A stretch of DNA of 64,000 nt from Paraburkholderia bannensis NBRC 103871 (GTDB taxonomy: Bacteria; Pseudomonadota; Gammaproteobacteria; Burkholderiales; Burkholderiaceae): positions 434,001 through 498,000 of the forward strand of contig NZ_BAYA01000003.1 of NCBI RefSeq assembly GCF_000685015.1, written 5' to 3'. The position numbers and the translations under genes were made by a program. A model generated the notes under the pieces. The model was not told the origin of the DNA, did no database searches, and worked only from the letters and a program-made list of their open reading frames with translations. Shown piece by piece: positions 41,180 through 49,874 of this stretch. The stretch's first letter is position 1. Every line of letters begins with the position of its first letter.

Positions 41180-41761
41180 ATGTACAAAGGCAGTGTCACC
41201 GAAGAGGCGCGCGAGGTCATGCGCGCGATTGAACTGATCCAGCTTGGCGCACGCATGCCGGTGCTGGAAAAAGAACTCAATCTGTCGCGCAATCGTTTGA
41301 TCAGGCTCTATCGCGAGCTCAAGGATGCGTCGCCGCCCAAAGGCATGCTGCCGTTTTCGGCGGACTGGTATTTCACGTGGTTGCCGAATATCCACGCCTC
41401 GCTTTTCTACAATATCTTCCTGTATCTTCGCGATGAAGCGCAATGCAGCCGGCTCGACGCGCTCACGCGTGCTTACCGGCTCTATCTCGAACACTGCGAT
41501 TGCGCCGACACCGAACGCGTGCTGAGCTTCACGCGCGCATGGACGCTGCTGCGCTTTTTCGAAGGCGGCCTGCTCACGCTCACGCGTTGCGGCACCTGCA
41601 CGGGCCGCTTCGTGCGGCCGGTGCGTGAAGCCAACAAGCCCTATACGTGCTGCGTCTGCGCACCGCCCTCGCGCGCGGGCGTCACGCGCGCGGTGCTCGA
41701 AAGCCGCAACCAGGAGAACAGCGCCAACATGGCGCTGATGCCGACGCCGCACGCGGCCTGA
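41180..41761 (+). CDS. flhC: FlhC-type flagellar transcriptional activator without FlhD
   Basis: A 193-residue protein matching FlhC: IELIQLGARMPVLEKELNLSRNRLIRLYREL, SPPKGMLPFSADWYFTWLPNIHAS, and the zinc site RCGTCTGRF...YTCCVC with four cysteines. FlhC normally needs FlhD to form the FlhD4C2 master activator of flagellar genes. No flhD lies upstream, where it should be; the 449-bp region there is non-coding. This copy is either a second FlhC acting with a distant FlhD or a solo regulator. GGGAG precedes the ATG. Confidence 0.9.
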   Translation: MYKGSVTEEAREVMRAIELIQLGARMPVLEKELNLSRNRLIRLYRELKDASPPKGMLPFSADWYFTWLPNIHASLFYNIFLYLRDEAQCSRLDALTRAYRLYLEHCDCADTERVLSFTRAWTLLRFFEGGLLTLTRCGTCTGRFVRPVREANKPYTCCVCAPPSRAGVTRAVLESRNQENSANMALMPTPHAA

Positions 41762-42046
41762 GCGCTTCGTCGCGCCATGCGGCAAATTTACACACTGCTG
41801 TCTTCCACGTCCGCCAGCGCGGCGCGAATATCGCCCGCGCATAGACGGCACGCTGCTTTGCTTTCCTGATTAATGTTCGACGCCTGGCGTTGCGCGCAGA
41901 TCTGCGTCGCGATTTCCAGCGCGTGTGTACGCGCATGGGTTGCGGAATATCGCGCATTTCTCTGCCCTATTCGCCAGCCGGTCTGGCATCGCGGCATGGG
42001 AATATCGGGGCGTCGCGATAAAGCGATGAAATAAAAGAGGTGAAAA

Positions 42047-42532
42047 ATGGAAATCGGCAGTTTGGCGACGACCGCGGGCGACGGCGCCGCGTACACCCGC
42101 AGCAGTAATACGGATGTCACGACCACCACCACACAAAACGGGGTAGCAAACACAGACGCGGGCAACAGCGCCACGCCGGCGTCGCAGGACGACGCTGTCG
42201 AGATATCGCCGCAAGGCTATGCCGCTGCGTCGAACGATGCGTCCGCCGGGACATCCACCGGGACGTCCGCCGGTGCATCAATCGACCCATCGGCAGACGA
42301 TACCGACGATCCGACGGATCAGGCGACGGATGCCACGACCGACGCTCAAGGCAGCACAACGACTCCAGAAAGTTCCGACCAGGCAAACGCGCAGCCCATG
42401 CGCTCCCTGGTCTACGGCGCGTTGGGACTCGCGCGGCCCGACCAGCCGCCCGACCCCAACCACGCCTATTCGTTTGGCCGATGGGTCGCGGCAGGCATCA
42501 CCATCGGCGGCCTGATTTCGCTGTTTATCTGA
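42047..42532 (+). CDS. acidic Ser/Thr-rich protein with C-terminal membrane anchor
   Basis: A 161-residue protein: a disordered, Thr/Ser/Asp-rich first 110 residues including a short repeat (SAGTSTGTSAGAS), then RSLVYGALGLARPDQPP, and a C-terminal hydrophobic segment WVAAGITIGGLISLFI that would anchor it by the tail. The ribosome site AGAGGTG is good. I recognise no family; DAVEISPQGYA resembles short motifs in secreted or flagellar-linked small proteins. It lies after flhC and could belong to its regulon, which is only a guess. Confidence 0.6.
   Translation: MEIGSLATTAGDGAAYTRSSNTDVTTTTTQNGVANTDAGNSATPASQDDAVEISPQGYAAASNDASAGTSTGTSAGASIDPSADDTDDPTDQATDATTDAQGSTTTPESSDQANAQPMRSLVYGALGLARPDQPPDPNHAYSFGRWVAAGITIGGLISLFI
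42248..42283 (+). repeat. degenerate 12-bp tandem repeat
   Basis: GGGACATCCACC, GGGACGTCCGCC and GGTGCATCAATC in series, coding the Gly-Thr-Ser-Thr-type repeat of the tail-anchored protein. Confidence 0.6.
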
Positions 42533-42566
42533 ACGACGCGAATTCGAGCCGATTTCAAGGCTTGAT

Positions 42567-44024
42567 TCAGCGCATTCGCTGCGTGGGATGCCTGGCCAGC
42601 GCACGACGCTGGCGCAGGTAACCCACCGCAGCGAGCGCCGCACAGCAGCCCAGCGTGGCCGCCACCTCGCGCCGGTGGTCTTCGCTCATCACCATCACTA
42701 CGAACGCACCGCCGATCAGCGCCACAACCAGCACCCCAAGGAACGGATGCAGCCACATCTTGACCTTCAACGGGCCCGCCGCGACCAGGCGCTTGTGCAG
42801 ACGCAACTGGCTCACCGCAATCACGAGATACACGAGCAGCGCAATCGCGCCCGTCGTCGACAGCAAGGCATCGAAGACGTATTTCGGCGCGAGATAGTTC
42901 GCACCGCACGCCACGAACGCCACGAGACTTGACGCCATGACCGCGCGCGCCGGCACGCCGTTGGCGGTCGTGCGCGTCACGAAGCGCGGCGCCTGCTGTC
43001 GTCTGCCGAGCGAATACATCATGCGCGACGCCGTATACAGTGCCGAATTGAGGCAACTCCCCACGGCGACGAGAATCAGGCCATCGGTAATCAGTTGTGC
43101 ATAGGGAACGTGGAAACTGCGCAACACCGCCTGGTAAGCGCCCAGGCGCGTCAAGTCCGGATCGTTCCACGGCACCGTGCAAATGATGACCAGCACCGAG
43201 CCGATATAAAACAGCGAAATGCGCCACACGACCGAGGTAATCGCGCGCCCGATTTCCCGCGCCGGGTTTTCCGATTCCGCAGCGGCAATCGTGACCACTT
43301 CGGTGCCGAGGAACGTGAACATCGTCGTCAGCAGCGCGCCGACAATCGGCGCCATGCCGCGTGGAATGAATCCGCCATGTCCCGTCATGGTCTGCCACGG
43401 CGTCACATGCACAGCCGGCAGCAGGCCCGACAGCGCAGCAATGCCCAGGCCGATAAAGAGCAGAATGCCGGTCACCTTGATAATCGCAAACCAGAATTCG
43501 AGTTCGCCGTAATTCTTGACGCTCGCGAGATTCGCGACCGTCAGCGCCGCCGTCACCAGCACGGAAAGCTGCCAGACCGGCACATCCGGCAACCAGCCGT
43601 TGAGAATGTTGGCCGCAGCCGTCGCTTCCAGCGGCACGACCAGCACCCAGAACCACCAGTACATCCAGCCGATCGTGAAGCCGGCCCATGAGCCGATCGC
43701 TTTATCCGCGTAAGTGGAGAACGAGCCGGAATCGGGCATCGCGCAGGCCATCTCGCCGAGCATGCGCATCACCGTCACCACCAGCAGGCTGCCGAATACA
43801 TAAGCGAGCACGGCGGCGGGGCCCGCCTCGGCAATCGCGTGCCCCGAGCCGACGAACAGCCCCGCGCCGATGCTGCCGCCAATGGAAAGCATCACGACGT
43901 GGCGCTGCTGGAGTCCATCGGCAAGCCGGTGCGAGTCCGGGCTCGCGCCCGTGTGCGAGTCGAGATTGGCGTAACCCGCGCTCGCTGCGTCGATCAGGCC
44001 AGGTGGGCTATCAATCTGTCGCAT
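42567..44024 (-). CDS. amino-acid permease (APC superfamily, AAT/GabP-like)
   Basis: A 485-residue permease with 12 predicted helices. The first helix has the family motif MLSIGGSIGAGLFVGSGHAI; then GEMACAMPDSGSFSTYADKAIGSWAGFTIGW and FTFLGTEVVTIAAAESENPAREI. It imports an amino acid or gamma-aminobutyrate-like compound by proton symport. GGAGGAAG precedes the ATG. It is divergent from the DadA-type oxidase gene over a 455-bp region, so the two probably share control and serve the same substrate. Confidence 0.9.
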   Translation of the reverse strand: MRQIDSPPGLIDAASAGYANLDSHTGASPDSHRLADGLQQRHVVMLSIGGSIGAGLFVGSGHAIAEAGPAAVLAYVFGSLLVVTVMRMLGEMACAMPDSGSFSTYADKAIGSWAGFTIGWMYWWFWVLVVPLEATAAANILNGWLPDVPVWQLSVLVTAALTVANLASVKNYGELEFWFAIIKVTGILLFIGLGIAALSGLLPAVHVTPWQTMTGHGGFIPRGMAPIVGALLTTMFTFLGTEVVTIAAAESENPAREIGRAITSVVWRISLFYIGSVLVIICTVPWNDPDLTRLGAYQAVLRSFHVPYAQLITDGLILVAVGSCLNSALYTASRMMYSLGRRQQAPRFVTRTTANGVPARAVMASSLVAFVACGANYLAPKYVFDALLSTTGAIALLVYLVIAVSQLRLHKRLVAAGPLKVKMWLHPFLGVLVVALIGGAFVVMVMSEDHRREVAATLGCCAALAAVGYLRQRRALARHPTQRMR

Positions 44025-44479
44025 GGGTCTTCCTCCGTGGTTTTTTCGGGGACATCGTCAGGCATTCGTTTCAGGTCGCATTCATCATCGGGATCCAAAA
44101 ACGCCCGATATAGAACCGTTCCGACCGTCCGTAGAACGCCAGCGACAATGCCTGGCCACCTGCCGCAAAGCTCCAAGCCCCGTCCCGCCTGCCTCTGGCC
44201 CCCGCCCCGCCGCCGCCCACAAGGGAAAACCCTTAATCCATCGTTGCACCGTTCCATGCGCGATCGCAGAGCGTAAACCCTTATTTTTACTATGCCTAAT
44301 CGAATCCTATACTCCGTCTACAATTTGTATACATCGATGTTGGACGTTAGAAGACTCTGATGCCAACCGACGGTCTGGAAGACGCCGTCGAGCTGTACGG
44401 CCCCGAAGGACGGCGCATGTAGCCGGTGCGCGATCACCCGAAGGCGCAGTGGGTTTCAAAAGCGATATTGGAATTAGAA
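44025..44479. promoter_or_regulatory. divergent control region of permease and oxidase genes
   Basis: 455 bp, AT-rich on its right side. It holds a 9-bp direct repeat AAACCCTTA (44227 and 44275, 48 bp apart) and a palindrome TGTATACA (44326-44333) of the form bound by FadR-type GntR regulators, one of which is encoded at 50885. No gene seen. Confidence 0.45.
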
Positions 44480-45799
44480 ATGCATACGGTTACCTCGCTC
44501 CCCGCGGACGACAAGATGTGTGGCTGGTATCACACGAGTCGCGCGCGCACTCCCAAGGCGGGTCACAAGGGCGAATCGAAGGCCCGCTGGGCCGTGATCG
44601 GCGCCGGTTTCACGGGCCTCGCCGCCGCCCGACAGCTCGCGCTGAATTTCCCCGACGATGAGGTCGTGCTCATCGAAGCCCAGGAGATTGGCTTCGGCAC
44701 CTCGGGGCGCAACGCCGGTTTCGCGATCGACCTGCCGCACGACATCGGCGCGGACGATTACATCGGCGACATCGACACGGCCAGGACGACGCTCAAGCTC
44801 AACCTGCTCGGCCAGAACATCCTGCGCGAGCTGGTGGGCGAGCACGGCATCGACTGCCATATGAGCGCGTCCGGCAAGTACCAGGCGGCGGTGGAGGAGC
44901 GCGGCGTCGCGGTGCTCGACGCCTATCGCCGCGGGCTCGACAAACTGGGCCAGTCCTATGAAGTCATCGACGGCGCGGCGCTGCCCGAACACATCGGCAC
45001 GTCGTTCTATCGCCAGGCGCTGTTTACGCCGGGCACGGTGCTCGTGCAGCCTTCAGGCCTCGTGAAGGGCCTGGCCGATTGCCTGCCGCCCAACGTCACG
45101 CTCTACGAACACACCCCGGTCACCGACGTCGAATACGGCGAGAAAATCGTGCTCGCGCACCGCAACGGCCGCATCGTGGCCGACAAGTTGGTGCTCGCGA
45201 ATAACGCTTTTGGCATGCGCTTTGGCTTTCTCGAACGCACGATGCTGCCGGTGTTCCTTTACGCGAGCCTCACGCGCCCGCTCACCGCTGCCGAGCAGTC
45301 CGAACTGGGCGGCAAGCCGTTCTGGGGCGTGATTCCCGCCGATCCCTTCGGCAGCACGCTGCGCCGTACGCACGACAACCGCATCCTCGTGCGCAACAGC
45401 TTTTCGTTCAATCCGGACGGCCGCCCAAAAGAGCAGAATCTCGCGCGTTTCGCGCAGCGTCATCGCAGGTCGTTCGAACGACGCTTCCCGATGCTGCCGC
45501 AAGTGGATTTCGAATACACCTGGAGTGGTTCGCTCGCGCTTTCGCAGAACCACAAGGGCTTCTTTGGCCAGCTCGCGCCGAACGTGTACGGCGCGCTCTG
45601 CTGCAACGGCCTGGGCATTACGCGCGGCACGGTGACGGGCACGCTGCTCGCCGACTGGCTCGCGGGCAAGCCCAATGAACTCACGAATTTCCTGCTCGCG
45701 ACCTCGGGGCCAAACAAGGCGCCGCCCGAACCGTTCCTGTCGATGGGCGTCAACGCGACGCTCTGGTGGGGACAGCGCAAGGCTGGACTGGAAAGCTGA
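44480..45799 (+). CDS. FAD-dependent amino-acid oxidase/dehydrogenase (DadA/PuuB-like)
   Basis: About 439 residues from the ATG at 44480; a GTG at 44426 would add 18. The FAD fold starts WAVIGAGFTGLAAARQLAL, then VLIEAQEIGFGTSGRNAGF, as in PuuB and D-amino acid dehydrogenases. The C-terminal GLGITRGTVTGTLLADWLAG closes the FAD site. It should oxidise a secondary or primary amine, for example a D-amino acid, an N-methyl amino acid or a glutamylated amine. Downstream on the same strand lie a carrier, a DapA-type lyase and an aldehyde dehydrogenase. Confidence 0.85.
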   Translation: MHTVTSLPADDKMCGWYHTSRARTPKAGHKGESKARWAVIGAGFTGLAAARQLALNFPDDEVVLIEAQEIGFGTSGRNAGFAIDLPHDIGADDYIGDIDTARTTLKLNLLGQNILRELVGEHGIDCHMSASGKYQAAVEERGVAVLDAYRRGLDKLGQSYEVIDGAALPEHIGTSFYRQALFTPGTVLVQPSGLVKGLADCLPPNVTLYEHTPVTDVEYGEKIVLAHRNGRIVADKLVLANNAFGMRFGFLERTMLPVFLYASLTRPLTAAEQSELGGKPFWGVIPADPFGSTLRRTHDNRILVRNSFSFNPDGRPKEQNLARFAQRHRRSFERRFPMLPQVDFEYTWSGSLALSQNHKGFFGQLAPNVYGALCCNGLGITRGTVTGTLLADWLAGKPNELTNFLLATSGPNKAPPEPFLSMGVNATLWWGQRKAGLES

Positions 45800-45940
45800 T
45801 TCGCAAACCGACTGCGAAGGAACGCGATAAACGGCCGTTCCGCACATAGAGACCGATCGCACCTTATACGAAGCACAGCGCGCAGAAAACATGGTTCGGA
45901 TCCCGAAACATGGCGCCTCATTTCATGGAAGGAGACTGGC

Positions 45941-47272
45941 ATGTCGAACAATCACGTATCCATCGAGGACGTCCCGCTCAATGGGTTCCATCAGTTGCTG
46001 ACCATCCGCTCAAGCGGCGGCTGGCTCATGGATGGTTATGTCCTGAGCATCATTGGCGTGGCGATGGTGCAGTTTTCCGCAGCGCTCGGCTTGACCAGCT
46101 TCTGGGAGGGCATGGTGGCCGCGTCTGCGCTCATCGGCATCTTCGTTGGCGGCTTTGCGGGCGGCTGGCTGTCCGACCGGCTTGGTCGACAAAAGCCCTA
46201 TTTTTTCGGGCCCGTGATCTTCTTCGTCTGCTCGCTCGCGCAACTGTGGGTGCATTCCGGCGAGGCGCTGTTCGCGCTGCGCTTCCTGATCGGCGTGGGC
46301 GTGGGCATTGAATATCCCGTGGCCGGTTCGCTGCTGGTCGAATTCATGCCGCGCAAGTACCGCGGCCCGCGCCTCGCGCTGCTGACGATCATCTGGTTCC
46401 TGGGCGCGGCGCTCGCTTATATCGTCGGCAACCTGATTCTGAGCGGCGGCGCGCCCGACGCATGGCGCTGGGTGCTGGCGAGTCCCGCCGCGATCGGCTT
46501 CGTGCTGTTCATCGTGCGCATCGGCACGCCGGAGTCACCGCGCTGGCTGCTCAGCAAGGGTCGCCGCACGGAAGCCGAGGCCATCATCAAGAAGGTCTAC
46601 GGCCCGTCGTTCTCGCTGAAGAACCTGCCTGAAGAAACGGCAGAAAAAAAGACGTCGCTGCTGGCGCTGCTGCACTCCGGTTACGGCAAGCGCATGTTGT
46701 TCGTCACGCTGTTCTGGAGTTGCTCGGTGATCCCGGTGTTTGCGGTCTATTCGTTTGCGCCGCGCGTGCTTGAAGCCCTGAACCTGACCGGCCAATGGGA
46801 GTCGCTTGGCTCGGTGGCGATCACGCTGCTGTTCGTGGTCGGCTGCATCATCGCCACGCGCATCATCAATACGATTGGCCGCCGCGCGATGGTGATTCAC
46901 AGCTTCCTGTGGTCGGCGCTTGCGCTGCTCGCGCTGGGCGCGTGCTCGAACGGATCGGCCATTCTGATTCTCGTATTGTTCGGCGCGTATGCGGTGCTGA
47001 TCGGCGGCGCGCAAGTGCTGCAACTCGTGTATCCCAACGAGATTTTCCCGACCGATATTCGCGCCTTCGCGGTGGGCATGGGCGCGTCGCTCTCGCGTAT
47101 CGGCGCGGCAATCGGCACGTGGCTCGTGCCCATCGCGCTCAATAGCATCGGCATCGGCAACACCATGTATGCAGCGGCCGCCGTGTCCTTTGTCGGTCTC
47201 GCCGCATCGCTTGCGCTCGCGCCGGAAACGCGCTCGCTCAGTCTCCAGGAAGCCGCTTCGCTGAATCACTGA
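45941..47272 (+). CDS. MFS transporter (sugar/acid-proton symporter type)
   Basis: A 443-residue, 12-helix MFS carrier with GGWLSDRLGRQKPYFFG between helices 2 and 3, RFLIGVGVGIEYPVAGSLLVEFMPRKYRG around helices 4-5, PESPRWLLSKGR in the central loop and PNEIFPTDIRAFAVG near the end. These are sugar-porter-type motifs. A ribosome site GGAGA is near the ATG. It is 141 bp after the oxidase and 57 bp before the lyase, so probably one operon that imports the substrate. Confidence 0.88.
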   Translation: MSNNHVSIEDVPLNGFHQLLTIRSSGGWLMDGYVLSIIGVAMVQFSAALGLTSFWEGMVAASALIGIFVGGFAGGWLSDRLGRQKPYFFGPVIFFVCSLAQLWVHSGEALFALRFLIGVGVGIEYPVAGSLLVEFMPRKYRGPRLALLTIIWFLGAALAYIVGNLILSGGAPDAWRWVLASPAAIGFVLFIVRIGTPESPRWLLSKGRRTEAEAIIKKVYGPSFSLKNLPEETAEKKTSLLALLHSGYGKRMLFVTLFWSCSVIPVFAVYSFAPRVLEALNLTGQWESLGSVAITLLFVVGCIIATRIINTIGRRAMVIHSFLWSALALLALGACSNGSAILILVLFGAYAVLIGGAQVLQLVYPNEIFPTDIRAFAVGMGASLSRIGAAIGTWLVPIALNSIGIGNTMYAAAAVSFVGLAASLALAPETRSLSLQEAASLNH

Positions 47273-47329
47273 AACACCGATCACATCGATCGGCTATCCC
47301 CCTCATTCTTGTTTATACGGAACGACATC

Positions 47330-48238
47330 ATGAACTTTGAAGGCATCTACACTCCGGCCATCACGCCCCTCGACGCGGCCGGCCAGATCGACAAAAAGGC
47401 CTTTGCCGACGTGCTGGAATCGCTGGTCGCCGCGGGCGTGCACGGCATCATCATCGGTGGATCGACGGGCGAGTATTACGCGCACACCGCGCAGGAGCGC
47501 TTCGACCTGGGCAGCCTCGCGAAGGAAGTGATCGGCTCGCGCACCGCGCTGATTATCGGCACGGGCGCGGTGCGCACGGAAGATTCCGTCGAATACGCGA
47601 AAGCCGCCAAGGCGATCAAGGCCGACGCGATCCTGGTCGGCTCGCCGCCCTACGCGCTGCCGACCGAGCAGGAAAACGCCGGGCACGCGCTCGCGATCGA
47701 CCGCGCCGCCGACCTGCCGATCATGCTCTACAACTACCCCGGCCGCATGAGCGTGTCGATGGGCCGCGAGTTTTTCAACACCGTGCTCGCCGCGTCGAAG
47801 AATTTCGTCGCCATCAAGGAAAGCTCGGGCCAGACGGGTCAACTGCATATGCTGGCGCGCGAATTCCCGCAACTGGGCCTGTCGTGCGGCTGGGACGATC
47901 AGGCGCTGGAGTTCTTCGCATGGGGCGCGCGTAGCTGGGTTTGCGCAGGCTCCAATTTCCTGCCCGCCGAACACATCGCGCTGTACCAGGCCTGCGCCGT
48001 GGAAAACGATTTCGCGAAGGGCCGCCGCATCATGTCCGCGATGCTGCCGCTGATGGACTTCCTCGAAGAAGGCAAGTTCGTGCAGTCGATCAAGCACGGC
48101 TGCGAGATCGTCGGCCTGCGCAGCGGCGGCGTGCGCGCCCCGCTCAAGGGTCTCAACGACGACGAGAAGCAACGCCTGCAAGCGATCGTCACCGAACTCA
48201 AGCGCGAAGTCGCAGCCGTCACCGGAGGCCACGTCTGA
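47330..48238 (+). CDS. DapA/N-acetylneuraminate-lyase family enzyme
   Basis: A 302-residue class I aldolase-fold enzyme: GIIIGGSTGEYYAHT (substrate carboxylate site), Tyr in LYNYPGRM and Schiff-base Lys in FVAIKESSG. Family members include dihydrodipicolinate synthase, 2-keto-3-deoxy-acid dehydratases and the 1-pyrroline-4-hydroxy-2-carboxylate deaminase of hydroxyproline breakdown. Its last base overlaps the start of a semialdehyde-type dehydrogenase, and an amine oxidase lies upstream, an order compatible with the hydroxyproline route to 2-oxoglutarate. The ATG at 47330 gives the normal N-terminus. Confidence 0.88.
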   Translation: MNFEGIYTPAITPLDAAGQIDKKAFADVLESLVAAGVHGIIIGGSTGEYYAHTAQERFDLGSLAKEVIGSRTALIIGTGAVRTEDSVEYAKAAKAIKADAILVGSPPYALPTEQENAGHALAIDRAADLPIMLYNYPGRMSVSMGREFFNTVLAASKNFVAIKESSGQTGQLHMLAREFPQLGLSCGWDDQALEFFAWGARSWVCAGSNFLPAEHIALYQACAVENDFAKGRRIMSAMLPLMDFLEEGKFVQSIKHGCEIVGLRSGGVRAPLKGLNDDEKQRLQAIVTELKREVAAVTGGHV

Positions 48239-49731
48239 TGGCCGACCTGCTCAGCGCCACGGAATACGCTGCGCTCGCCGCGCAGCTGGAATTTCCGACT
48301 CAGGCCTTCATCGACGGCACGTTCCAGCCGTCGGTTTCGGGCGAAACGTTCAAGACCACCAACCCGGCCACCGACGAAGTGCTCGCGGAAATTGCCGCGT
48401 GCAATGCGGCGGACGTCGATCGCGCCGTCGCCAGCGCACGCGCTGCGTACAAGGACGGGCGCTGGCGCACCCTGCCGCCCTCGCGCCGCAAGTCGATCCT
48501 GCTCAAGTTCGCCGACCTGCTCGAAGCGAACGCGCATGAACTGGCGACGATGGAAAGCCTCGACAGCGGCAAGCCGATCCGCGAATGCCAGAACACCGAC
48601 GTGCCCGAGACGATCCACACGATTCGTTGGCATGCCGAACTGATCGACAAGATCTATGACGCCACCGCGCCGGTCGGGTCGAACGCGCTATCGCTGGTCG
48701 TGCGCGAGCCGATCGGCGTGGTCGGCCTGGTGCTGCCGTGGAACTTCCCGCTGCTGATGCTGGCGTGGAAGATCGGCCCGTCGCTTGCGGCTGGCTGCTC
48801 CATCGTCGTGAAGCCCGCCAAGGAAACCACCCTCACCGCGCTGCGCGTGGCCGAACTCGCGCACGAAGCGGGCGTGCCCGCGGGGGTCTTCAACGTGCTG
48901 CCGGGCGGCGGCAAGGAAGTCGGCGAGCCGCTGGGCCTGCACATGGACGTCGACATGGTGAGCTTCACCGGCTCCACCGCCACGGGCCGACGCTTCCTGC
49001 ACTATGCCGCCGAGTCCAATCTCAAGCGCATTGTGTTAGAGTGCGGCGGCAAAAATCCGGCCGTGGTGCTCAAGGACGCCGACGACCTGGACGCCGTCGC
49101 GCAGCACGTCGTCAACGGCGCGTTCTGGAACATGGGCGAAAACTGCTCGGCTTCCTCGCGCCTGATCGTGCACGCGGACGTCAAGGACGCCCTGCTCGAA
49201 CGCATCGGCGTGCAGATGCGCGAATGGAAGATGGGCGATCCGCTCGATCCGGAACACCGCATCGGCGCGATGGTCAGCCAGACGCACTTCGAAAAAGTCC
49301 GCTCCTATCTGGAGCAGGCCCAGGCGGAGCAACTGCGCGTCGCCTTCGGCGGCGATACGGAACGCGGCATTTTCGTGGCGCCAACCGTCGTCGACGGCGT
49401 GGCGTCGACGAGTCGCCTGTTCCAGGAGGAGATCTTCGGCCCGGTGCTGTCCGTCACGACGTTCAAGGACATCGACGAAGCCATCGAACTCGCCAACGAC
49501 TCGGTTTATGGTCTGGCCGCCTCGGTCTACACCAGCAACCTGAATCACGCGATCCGCCTGTCGCGCGAAATTCGCGCGGGCGTCGTGACCGTCAACTGCT
49601 TCGGCGAAGGCGATATCACAACACCGTTCGGCGGCTACAAGGAATCGGGCTTTGGCGGCCGCGACAAGTCGGTCTGGGCGCACGACCAGTACACCGAGAT
49701 CAAGACGATCTGGATTGACGTGCCCGTGTGA
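48238..49731 (+). CDS. aldehyde dehydrogenase (PuuC/semialdehyde type)
   Basis: A 497-residue aldehyde dehydrogenase. LVLPWNFPLLMLAWKIGPSL is the NAD region, Glu is in VLECGGKNPA and Cys in NMGENCSASS; the C-terminal FGEGDITTPFGGYKESGFGG is PuuC-like. Start and preceding stop overlap as TGATG, with GGAGG 11 bp upstream, so it is translated with the lyase. It should oxidise a semialdehyde made by the two upstream enzymes; gamma-glutamyl-aminobutyraldehyde or 2-oxoglutarate semialdehyde are the best guesses. Confidence 0.9.
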   Translation: MADLLSATEYAALAAQLEFPTQAFIDGTFQPSVSGETFKTTNPATDEVLAEIAACNAADVDRAVASARAAYKDGRWRTLPPSRRKSILLKFADLLEANAHELATMESLDSGKPIRECQNTDVPETIHTIRWHAELIDKIYDATAPVGSNALSLVVREPIGVVGLVLPWNFPLLMLAWKIGPSLAAGCSIVVKPAKETTLTALRVAELAHEAGVPAGVFNVLPGGGKEVGEPLGLHMDVDMVSFTGSTATGRRFLHYAAESNLKRIVLECGGKNPAVVLKDADDLDAVAQHVVNGAFWNMGENCSASSRLIVHADVKDALLERIGVQMREWKMGDPLDPEHRIGAMVSQTHFEKVRSYLEQAQAEQLRVAFGGDTERGIFVAPTVVDGVASTSRLFQEEIFGPVLSVTTFKDIDEAIELANDSVYGLAASVYTSNLNHAIRLSREIRAGVVTVNCFGEGDITTPFGGYKESGFGGRDKSVWAHDQYTEIKTIWIDVPV

Positions 49732-49744
49732 ATGCGTAGACCCG

Positions 49745-49828
49745 CCTGACGCGACATTACGATGCCGCGTCAGGGGCATTCGACGGTTTCGCCGTGGCTG
49801 GCCATGCAAGCTGGCCACGGCGAAACCG
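49745..49828 (+). promoter_or_regulatory. two large consecutive hairpins before yddG
   Basis: CCTGACGCG/CGCGTCAGG (49745-49774, 12-base loop) is followed by a perfect 15-bp stem CGGTTTCGCCGTGGC/GCCACGGCGAAACCG (49784-49828, 15-base loop). No T run follows either, so they may be a leader structure of yddG or a rho-type end of the upstream operon. Confidence 0.55.
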
Positions 49829-49874
49829 CAGGGAAAGGCAATAAGGCAGTGATTTACCCAGGCAGGTTCGAAGC

